Positions 57,743 to 64,000 of a DNA stretch of 64,000 bases are shown here, piece by piece (the first letter of the stretch is position 1; each line of letters opens with the position of its first letter). The notes below the pieces were generated by a model, which saw only the letters and a list, made by a program, of their open reading frames with translations, did not search any database and was not told the DNA's origin. The DNA comes from Paracoccaceae bacterium (GTDB taxonomy: Bacteria > Pseudomonadota > Alphaproteobacteria > Rhodobacterales > Rhodobacteraceae): NCBI GenBank assembly GCA_958296035.1, contig OY282431.1, positions 2,712,037 through 2,776,036 of the forward strand, in the 5' to 3' direction. A program made the position numbers and the translations under genes.

Positions 57743-58666
57743 ATGTCTGTTTCTACAGGTAAAAGGGACTCTCTTGTGACCAAGACCTACCTCGGAATTA
57801 TTGGCGGTTCGGGCCTATACGACATTGATGCTGTCGCCGGTGCCCAGTGGATATCGGTCGACACACCATGGGGGAAGCCGTCCGATTCGATCCTGACCGG
57901 TTGCCTCGGTGACATTCCTGTTGCCTTCCTTCCTCGCCATGGAAGGGGTCATGTGCATTTGCCGTCAACCGTTCCATACAAGGCAAATATCGATGCCCTG
58001 AAGCAACTGGGCGTGACTGATGTCGTATCCCTGTCGGCCTGCGGATCGTTCCGGGAAGAACATGCGCCGGGGACATTTGTGATCGTCGACCAGTTCATTG
58101 ATCGCACCTTTGCCCGGCAAAAGACATTCTTCGGAGAGGGGTGCGTCGGTCATGTTTCGATGGCTTATCCGGTATGCGGTCGGCTGGCTGCCGCCTGTGG
58201 CCGGGTAGCCGAACAGCTCGACATTCCAGTCTCTAACGGCGGCACTTATCTTGCAATGGAAGGCCCGCAGTTCTCGTCGCTCGCCGAATCCAGAATGTAT
58301 CGCAGCGTCTGGAATTGTGACGTCATCGGAATGACCAACATGCCGGAGGCCAAACTGGCGAGAGAGGCTGAACTTTGCTACGCCACCGTGGCCATGGTTA
58401 CCGACTTCGACTGCTGGCATCCCGGGCACGGGGAGATTGATATTGCGGAACTGCTGACTGTGCTCTTTTCAAACACGGGAAAGGCCAAGCAACTCGTGCA
58501 GGAATTGCCGCCGCTGCTTGGCAGTGAGCGGCAGGCTTGCCCCCGGGGATGTGACCGGGTGCTTGACACGGCCATCTTGACCGGTCCCGATCATCGCTGC
58601 CCGGAGCTTGTCGACAAACTCCGGAATGTGGCAGGAAGGGTGCTGGGAGGAGAGACTTCCGGTTGA
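57743..58666 (+). CDS. mtnP: S-methyl-5'-thioadenosine phosphorylase
   Basis: A purine nucleoside phosphorylase-fold enzyme that splits methylthioadenosine, a by-product of polyamine and quorum-signal synthesis, to adenine and methylthioribose-1-phosphate. Marks are LGIIGGSGLYDIDAV, FLPRHGRGHVHLPSTVPYKA, SACGSFREEHAPG, TYLAMEGPQFSSLAESRMYR and DVIGMTNMPEAKLAREAELC with TDFDCW. The open frame has Met at 57743, but GTGACC at 57776 (V of LVTKTYLG) could be the start. The methyltransferase gene begins 34 bases downstream. Confidence 0.92.
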   Translation: MSVSTGKRDSLVTKTYLGIIGGSGLYDIDAVAGAQWISVDTPWGKPSDSILTGCLGDIPVAFLPRHGRGHVHLPSTVPYKANIDALKQLGVTDVVSLSACGSFREEHAPGTFVIVDQFIDRTFARQKTFFGEGCVGHVSMAYPVCGRLAAACGRVAEQLDIPVSNGGTYLAMEGPQFSSLAESRMYRSVWNCDVIGMTNMPEAKLAREAELCYATVAMVTDFDCWHPGHGEIDIAELLTVLFSNTGKAKQLVQELPPLLGSERQACPRGCDRVLDTAILTGPDHRCPELVDKLRNVAGRVLGGETSG

Positions 58667-58700
58667 ACGATCCAATGTCGGCAACAAGAAGCGAGTTCCG

Positions 58701-59603
58701 ATGAGCCGTTCAAGAATGCGTTCATTTGGTACGACTTTGCGAGTCGGGTACAATTCGGACCGATTCTACAATCGCAAGTTCTTCGAGTCCACGCGTCGGA
58801 CTGTCAATTCTGATCCGGAAACAGAAAACACGGCTCCACCGGAAGCCATCGACAAACTGTATAATCGTTCGAGCGAGTCGATGGCCGAGCTTCCTGACAA
58901 TTGTGTGCATTTGATGGTCACTTCTCCGCCCTACAACGTAGGGAAGGACTATGATGACGATCTGTCGCAGGGTGAATACTTCGAGTTGCTGAGCAATGTG
59001 TGGAGAGAGACCTATCGTGTCCTTGCTCCCGGTGGTCGCGCTTGTATCAATGTCGCCAATCTGGGCCGGCGTCCGTACATTCCACTCAGTTCATACATCT
59101 GCATGGAAATGATCGACATCGGATTTCTAATGCGCGGTGAAATCATCTGGAACAAGTCGGCGGGAGCCGGTGTATCCTGCGCCTGGGGCAGTTGGCGAAG
59201 TCCATCCAATCCTGTTCTGCGCGATACGCATGAATATGTGCTGGTCTTCTGCAAGGATGCGTTCGCTCGAAAGAAGCCTGGAGATGACAGCAGGACGGCC
59301 ACCATCGAACGGGATGAATTCCTTGAGTACACGAAGAGCGTGTGGGCCTTTCCACCGGAGTCTGCAAGACGAGTTCAGCACCCTTCCCCGTTTCCGGTGC
59401 GCCTTCCGGCTCGCCTGATCAAGCTATACACCTATTCCGGAGACCTCGTGCTGGACCCGTTTGCTGGATCGGGAACGACCGCTGTTGCAGCACTCAGGAC
59501 CGGACGTCACTTTGTAGGCTATGAGGTTTCCGCCGAATACATCGAAATTGCACGCCACCGAATCGGGCGGTCAAGGTCGACATCCAACGATGCCGGTCAG
59601 TAA
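58701..59603 (+). CDS. Site-specific DNA methyltransferase, beta class
   Basis: A protein of 300 residues starting at MSRSRMRSFGTTL; the open frame reaches back into mtnP, but family similarity starts later. Motif IV VTSPPYNVGKDYDDDLSQGE comes before motif I LDPFAGSGTTAVAALRTGRH, the order of the beta class of amino-methyltransferases. The SPPY form is typical for N4-cytosine enzymes, though some N6-adenine enzymes have it. There is no endonuclease or specificity gene next to it, so it looks like an orphan methyltransferase. The recognition site cannot be read from sequence. It lacks the extra C-terminal domain of CcrM. Confidence 0.88.
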   Translation: MSRSRMRSFGTTLRVGYNSDRFYNRKFFESTRRTVNSDPETENTAPPEAIDKLYNRSSESMAELPDNCVHLMVTSPPYNVGKDYDDDLSQGEYFELLSNVWRETYRVLAPGGRACINVANLGRRPYIPLSSYICMEMIDIGFLMRGEIIWNKSAGAGVSCAWGSWRSPSNPVLRDTHEYVLVFCKDAFARKKPGDDSRTATIERDEFLEYTKSVWAFPPESARRVQHPSPFPVRLPARLIKLYTYSGDLVLDPFAGSGTTAVAALRTGRHFVGYEVSAEYIEIARHRIGRSRSTSNDAGQ

Positions 59604-59812
59604 ATCTGCAATGCCCACAGTCGGTCAAACGGCTCGCACCGATCAGGACAGCCGGGAAGCTCCGGCACCGCCTGCATCTCCACGAACAACCAGGACTTCC
59701 CAATTGGCGAAAGTGGTTACAACAGTTTCCTTTCGTAGAGTGATCTGAAAGGCCCAGTGGTTTTCGATGTCTCGCAATCTGGCAACTGACGTTAATCCGA
59801 GCGGCAGCACCC

Positions 59813-61354
59813 TTGGCTAATCCGGACCATTCTCGCTCTCATGGCCGCCGGCACCGCAGGAGGAGGTCGAGGTCGACCCGTAGTGTTGACTACCACAATT
59901 TGCGAAATCCGTTCACCCCACTGAACATCTACTCCAGTGACCGGATTGTGGCGCTGCACAATGCCTCTCTTCAGGTCCTGCAGGAAATGGGCATCAAGGT
60001 CCTGCTTCCCGAAGCACGAAAGATACTCAGGGACGGTGGCGCACTCGTTGATGACGATACACAAATGGTCCGCATTGGAGCGGATATCGTCGAGGCCTGT
60101 ATCCGCACTGCACCGCGCAGGATTATCTTGCGGGCCGGGTCCCGAGAGAAGGATGTGACGCTTGAACTCGGTCGCCTGACTTTCCTTTCGGGAGCAGGTG
60201 CTCCGCATGCGACCGACCTCGAAGGCGGCCGCCGGCCATCATCACTGGCAGACTATTTGGACCTTGTGAGGCTGGCTGACCAGTTCGATGCTATCCAAAT
60301 GCAGAACAACATGGTCGAAGCCCAGGATATTCCGACGCATTTAAGGCACTATCCGGTGATGGAAGCGCAGCTTGAACTTTCGGCAAAGGCGCCCTCTATC
60401 CTGACACGCGGGAGACGCCAGAACCTGCAGAAATTCGAGATGCTTAGGATTTTCCGCGGTCTGACAGACGATGATTTCACCGCCTGTCCGCATATGCACA
60501 CCGTGATCAATACCAACTCGCCGCGCCAACTCGACAACCCCATGGCACAAGGTCTCATAGACTTTGCCCGTTTCGGTCAATTGAGCATCGTAACGCCGTT
60601 CTGCCTTATGGGAGCGATGGCGCCGATTACCGTGGCAGGTGCGCTGACTCTGAGCCATGCCGAAGCACTGGCATCGATTGCATTAACCCAGTTGGTGAAG
60701 CCAGGAGCACCTGTGTGCTATGGTGCATTTACTTCCAATGTAGACATGATGTCAGGCGCACCGGCATTCGGCACACCTGAGCAGGTGCGCGCCAACCTCG
60801 CGTCGGGCCAGCTGGCACGGCTGATCGGTCTGCCGTGGCGATGCGCCGCGGGCACATCCTCGAAAGTCAACGATGCCCAGGCTGCCAACGAAACCCAGAT
60901 GGGTTTGTGGAGCAGCATCCTGGCAGGATCAACAATCATAATTCATGCGGCCGGCTGGATCGAGGGCGGACTTACTGTGTCCTTCGAAAAGTTCATTACA
61001 GATATGGAAGTGGTTCAGATGTTTGCTGATCTATGCCAAATACGCTCGGGAAAGGAGGACGACCTGGCGCTTGATGCATTGCGTGAGGTAGCACCTGGTG
61101 GGCATTTCTTTGGCTGTCAACACACGATGGAACGTTACCAGACAGCATTTTATCAGCCGCTTGTCGCTGATTGGAGCAATATCGGGACCTGGGAAGAACA
61201 AGGCAGCAAGGACACCACATCGCGGGCAGCCGAAATCTGGAAGGAAATCGTTAACAACCACGTGCCGCCTGCCATTGATTTGAACCGCCTGGAGGAGCTA
61301 CGTCGCTATATTGCAGTTTGCCAGGCCTCCGGTGGAGCACCTCCAAACAGCTGA
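59813..61354 (+). CDS. MttB-family methyltransferase, non-pyrrolysine type
   Basis: The 513-residue TIM-barrel protein belongs to the trimethylamine methyltransferase superfamily. An Arg-rich start (GRRHRRRRSRSTRSV) is followed by YHNLRNPFTPLNIYSSDRIV, LSGAGAPHATDLEGGRRPSS, INTNSPRQLDNPMAQGLIDF and YGAFTSNVDMMSGAPAFGTP. No in-frame TAG occurs, so it lacks pyrrolysine and is not a trimethylamine enzyme; relatives such as MtgB demethylate glycine betaine or other quaternary amines, passing the methyl group to a corrinoid protein. No corrinoid protein gene is nearby. The only start near the domain is TTG at 59813. Confidence 0.9.
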   Translation: MANPDHSRSHGRRHRRRRSRSTRSVDYHNLRNPFTPLNIYSSDRIVALHNASLQVLQEMGIKVLLPEARKILRDGGALVDDDTQMVRIGADIVEACIRTAPRRIILRAGSREKDVTLELGRLTFLSGAGAPHATDLEGGRRPSSLADYLDLVRLADQFDAIQMQNNMVEAQDIPTHLRHYPVMEAQLELSAKAPSILTRGRRQNLQKFEMLRIFRGLTDDDFTACPHMHTVINTNSPRQLDNPMAQGLIDFARFGQLSIVTPFCLMGAMAPITVAGALTLSHAEALASIALTQLVKPGAPVCYGAFTSNVDMMSGAPAFGTPEQVRANLASGQLARLIGLPWRCAAGTSSKVNDAQAANETQMGLWSSILAGSTIIIHAAGWIEGGLTVSFEKFITDMEVVQMFADLCQIRSGKEDDLALDALREVAPGGHFFGCQHTMERYQTAFYQPLVADWSNIGTWEEQGSKDTTSRAAEIWKEIVNNHVPPAIDLNRLEELRRYIAVCQASGGAPPNS

Positions 61355-61570
61355 CGGCCGGCTCCCTGAACCTGCTGCCCGGCATCGGTGTTCAAGGGCG
61401 GGCCAAATGTTGGCAAGACCAGTTCACGGTTCGAAAAGCCGGTCAGGGCCTGCGCCACACTGGACACTACAGATGACGGGACAACTGGAATCGACTGGTC
61501 GGCATCGTTCTTGTGCATGTCCTGCCTTGCAATTGGCTCACCGGTCTGACGAAGTCAGGCAATTTCCGTG

Positions 61571-62995
61571 TCACGCAAGCGGGAATACAGCCCCGGGATT
61601 CATGATGCCGTGCGGGTCTATCGCATCCTTGATCGCCCGCATCGCTGCCAGCCTGGCTGAATTGCCGTGCAGCTGCAGTTCGGCGGCCTTCAGCCGTCCA
61701 CAGCCATGCTCTGCAGCAATGGAACCGCCATAGCCGCGGACCAGCCCGTGAATTGCATCAACTATAGGCGTGCGGCAGTGCCTGAACTCTCGGCTCTCAC
61801 CGCCGGCTGGCGGGAACACGTTGTAATGCAGATTGCCATCGCCAAAATGGCCGAAACAATTCACTCTGAACGGCCCTATCGCGGCAATTCTCTGGGCTGC
61901 CGAGTTTACGAAAGGTACAATTGCCTCCGCAGGCAGGGAAATGTCGTGTGAGGCGACAGCACCAATCCGGATGTGTGCCGAGGGAATGAGCTCTCGCATC
62001 GCCCACAATTCTTCACGCTGGCCTTCCGATTGCGCAAGGATCCCGTCGACAATCAGGGCTTCGTCCTCTGCCGCCTCTGCCACTTTGATCACATGCTTCT
62101 CGACGTCCGATTTCTGTAAGGCGCCAATGTCAACCATGACCAGCCATTCCGAACTATTCCCAAAGGGCAGCCTCTGTCTCAGGCCGGTTTCGACCAGAAA
62201 TTCGAAACCGATCCGGTTGATCAATTCAAAGGCGGAAACCTGGTCGGGAAAAGCGTCCATGAACAGCGCCAGGAGCCCATGCGCTGCCTCAATTCCATTC
62301 AGGGCCAGAAGGGCTGTTGCGGATTCACCCGGAGGACGAAACAACTTCAGCGTGGCGGCAGTAATGATAGCCAGGGTTCCTTCCGAACCAATTATGAGGT
62401 TCCTAAGATCATAACCGCTGTTATCCTTGGGCAATTCATCCAGACAGCTGACAACACTCCCGTCGGGGAGCACGGCCTCAATGCCCTTGCAAAGGTCGCG
62501 GGCATTCCCGTACCGGACGACATGAACACCTCCGGCGTTGGTTGCCATGATGCCACCGATTTGGCTGGAGCCCTTTGATGCGATCGATAGTGGAAACAGT
62601 CTACCGGCATCTGCAGCTGCAATACTGGCTTCTTGCAGGGTCAGGCCCGCATCTACAGTCATACGATCCCTGGCTGCGTTGATGCTTCGGACAGCACGCA
62701 GACACTGCAGGGATAGCACCAGTGGACGTTCCAGGTCCGGCGCCACCTGACCGCCGACAAGCCCGGTTCCACCGCCAAAGGGAATGACAGGAATACGCTC
62801 CTTATTACACAGAGCCACAATCCCGGAAACTTCCCTGACCGAGATTGGTGCCACGACAAGCGCATCCCGGCACTTGTACAACCCCCTGGGCTCACGTGAG
62901 AAACGCTCATCGAAGGTCGGCATGTGCAGGCGCGGATACCTGGCTGTCAACCGACTGACGAAACGCTGGTCGGCCGGCCTTAGCACCTCAGCCAA
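61571..62995 (-). CDS. FAD-linked oxidase, GlcD/D-2-hydroxyacid dehydrogenase type
   Basis: A flavoprotein of 474 residues of the vanillyl-alcohol oxidase fold. The FAD domain has PVIPFGGGTGLVGGQVAPDL, FPLSIASKGSSQIGGIMATN-AGG and NLIIGSEGTLAIITAATLKL. The C-terminal cap has NCFGHFGDGNLHYNVFPP, whose histidines bind metal in D-2-hydroxyglutarate dehydrogenases, and AEHGCGRLKA. It would oxidise a D-2-hydroxyacid (lactate, glycolate or 2-hydroxyglutarate). GlcE and GlcF, needed for glycolate oxidase, are not adjacent. It sits 8 bases after the GNAT gene on the same strand. Confidence 0.9.
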   Translation of the reverse strand: MAEVLRPADQRFVSRLTARYPRLHMPTFDERFSREPRGLYKCRDALVVAPISVREVSGIVALCNKERIPVIPFGGGTGLVGGQVAPDLERPLVLSLQCLRAVRSINAARDRMTVDAGLTLQEASIAAADAGRLFPLSIASKGSSQIGGIMATNAGGVHVVRYGNARDLCKGIEAVLPDGSVVSCLDELPKDNSGYDLRNLIIGSEGTLAIITAATLKLFRPPGESATALLALNGIEAAHGLLALFMDAFPDQVSAFELINRIGFEFLVETGLRQRLPFGNSSEWLVMVDIGALQKSDVEKHVIKVAEAAEDEALIVDGILAQSEGQREELWAMRELIPSAHIRIGAVASHDISLPAEAIVPFVNSAAQRIAAIGPFRVNCFGHFGDGNLHYNVFPPAGGESREFRHCRTPIVDAIHGLVRGYGGSIAAEHGCGRLKAAELQLHGNSARLAAMRAIKDAIDPHGIMNPGAVFPLA

Positions 62996-63003
62996 TCAAT
63001 TTC

Positions 63004-63594
63004 CTACCCGGCATCCGTGTGTCCCCGCCTGTCGGTTCGCATGTAGGCGTAAAGAACGTGATTCTGCCAGATGCCTGCAATTTGCAGGTAGCTCTGTGCG
63101 ACACCCTCATACTTGAAACCACACCGCTCAAGCAGGCGACGTGAAGGATTGTTGGACGCCAGGCAAGCTGCTTCGAGACGACTCAGTTCGAGTTCGTTAA
63201 AGGCATAATGTACAACGGCACCGATGGCTTCGCTCATGTAACCCTTGCGGGCGTGATTGCCGCCGACCCAATAACCGAGAATAGCCGATTGAGACGGACC
63301 AAACCTCACATTGTCCAGCGTCAATCCGCCCACAATTACGTCGTCATTGCGACGAACAAGCAGGAAGGGAAACGCGGTTTGCTCCCTGATACTCTTGCGA
63401 GCGCACTTGACACGGCGGTCAAACGCCGCTTTGCTCAAATGGTCGTCTTCCCACTTTGGCTCCCACGGCTGCAGAAAGTCACGGCTTGACTGGCGCAATT
63501 CGGCCCATTCCCTGTAGTCTGACCGTTTCGGCGGTCGCAGGCAAAGCCGTTCTGCGGTTAACTCCACATATGAAGACCTGAGCAGCACGATCAT
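63004..63594 (-). CDS. GNAT acetyltransferase, RimJ/RimL type
   Basis: A protein of 196 residues. LTAERLCLRPPKRSDYREWA is the usual start of RimJ-like enzymes, GYWVGGNHARKGYMSEAIGA the acetyl-CoA binding loop, and NNPSRRLLERCGFKYEGVAQ the C-terminal signature. These enzymes acetylate N-termini of ribosomal proteins or small molecules. The ATG overlaps the stop codon of the upstream M16 peptidase as ATGA, and the oxidase gene follows 8 bases later, so three genes share one transcript. The pairing of an M16 peptidase and this GNAT gene recurs in alphaproteobacteria. Confidence 0.9.
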   Translation of the reverse strand: MIVLLRSSYVELTAERLCLRPPKRSDYREWAELRQSSRDFLQPWEPKWEDDHLSKAAFDRRVKCARKSIREQTAFPFLLVRRNDDVIVGGLTLDNVRFGPSQSAILGYWVGGNHARKGYMSEAIGAVVHYAFNELELSRLEAACLASNNPSRRLLERCGFKYEGVAQSYLQIAGIWQNHVLYAYMRTDRRGHTDAG

Positions 63595-64000
63595 GCAAGC
63601 AAATTGCTGGTAATGGACTCTCGATCCGGCGCACTGCCAATCGGGCCATAAAGAGCAAGTGTTGGCACTTGCGACCCAAGCATAGAGGCAGCGAAGCTCT
63701 TTACTTCGGCCAGGGTAACCGATTCAAAGCGGGCAATTGATTCATCGATCGATCTGAGTTCGCCGTGAACAGCGAGCAATTCGCTCATGCGTTCAACACG
63801 GAACATCGGAGTCTCGTAGGCCATAAGGATGCCAACCTTGATCTGCGTTCGAGCCCGCTCGACCTCCTGGTCAGTCAGACCGGTTGTGCTTTTTCTAAGT
63901 TCGCTGGCACAGCATTCCGCCAGTCTTTCCAGATCATTACACCCTGTGGCGGCGTGAACCACAAACATTCCGGTATCCATGTTCTGAATGCATTGTGCAG
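63591..64000 (-). CDS. M16-family zinc peptidase, C-terminal part (runs off the window)
   Basis: The last 136 or so residues of a processing-peptidase-like protein. The frame is open to the window edge (AQCIQNMDTGMFVVHAATGC), so the start lies beyond 64000. DTGMFVVHAATG and LTDQEVERARTQIKVGILMA, ETPMFRVERMSELLAVHGEL and VPTLALYGPIG are typical of the inactive second M16 domain that completes the fold. The HxxEH zinc site lies in the missing N-terminal half. The stop overlaps the GNAT start. Confidence 0.88.
   Translation of the reverse strand, partial: AQCIQNMDTGMFVVHAATGCNDLERLAECCASELRKSTTGLTDQEVERARTQIKVGILMAYETPMFRVERMSELLAVHGELRSIDESIARFESVTLAEVKSFAASMLGSQVPTLALYGPIGSAPDRESITSNLLA

Noticed and set aside
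59813-61354. Pyrrolysine-containing trimethylamine methyltransferase
   Set aside because: The frame is open throughout with no internal TAG codon, and no pyl genes are present.
1-64000. CRISPR array or rRNA genes
   Set aside because: No regularly spaced direct repeats and no rRNA-like conserved segments were seen.

Overview
The window looks like chromosome from a heterotrophic alphaproteobacterium. Markers of this are the alphaproteobacterial type of SMC, the DUF1178 - lysC - ptsP(GAF) block, an MttB-like methyltransferase of the non-pyrrolysine type common in this class, an M16 peptidase followed by a GNAT gene, and several solute-binding-protein transporters (Fbp type, NMT1 type, TctABC). 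Coding density is low and there are many broken genes: seven toxin-antitoxin-like loci, most of them damaged, and five transposon or retroelement remnants lie in the long non-coding stretches. I infer a genome with ongoing decay of accessory DNA; species and habitat cannot be read from this window.

Layout: 0.2-4.7 kb, smc and an AlkD-like DNA glycosylase. 4.9-5.6 kb, remnants of a DUF3024-like gene and an AbiEi antitoxin. 6.1-10.5 kb, an iron-type ABC operon (binding protein, fused permease, ATPase). 10.7-15.6 kb, a graveyard of IS5, IS4 and IS481 transposases and a group II intron reverse transcriptase, enclosing a better preserved Panacea-domain gene followed by small membrane ORFs. 16.3-27.1 kb, a complete reductive pyrimidine catabolism cluster with its own ABC importer. 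27.1-32.6 kb, an orphan antitoxin, a PrlF/YhaV pair with a chimeric antitoxin and a dead toxin, gcdH, and remnants of a Fic gene and an IS1380 transposase. 32.7-37.7 kb, an aldehyde dehydrogenase/Fe-alcohol dehydrogenase pair, tRNA-Ser(GCT), an MNT/HEPN pair whose toxin carries a stop codon, and a secreted nuclease. 38.1-49.2 kb, the most interesting block. 49.4-50.4 kb, a frameshifted HTH/PIN toxin-antitoxin pair. 50.7-64 kb, housekeeping and metabolic genes (DUF1178, lysC, ptsP, mtnP, a DNA methyltransferase, an MttB homologue, a GlcD-type oxidase, GNAT enzymes and the end of an M16 peptidase).

The 38.1-49.2 kb block runs on the minus strand: GntR regulator with a perfect palindromic operator, a ThDP enzyme resembling 2-hydroxyacyl-CoA lyases, a CoA-transferase very close to formyl-CoA:oxalate CoA-transferase (Frc), a stand-alone formyltransferase resembling the N-terminal domain of ALDH1L1, formate-tetrahydrofolate ligase, a complete tripartite tricarboxylate transporter and an iron-type alcohol dehydrogenase. 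Together they suggest uptake of a carboxylic acid, activation by CoA transfer from formyl-CoA, cleavage that regenerates formyl-CoA, and capture of the one-carbon unit on tetrahydrofolate. The substrate is not visible from sequence.

The pyrimidine block gives a full route: uptake (NMT1-type binding protein, two permeases, ATPase), reduction by PreT/PreA, ring opening by dihydropyrimidinase, removal of the carbamoyl group by an M20 amidohydrolase, and disposal of beta-alanine or its methyl analogue by a class III aminotransferase.
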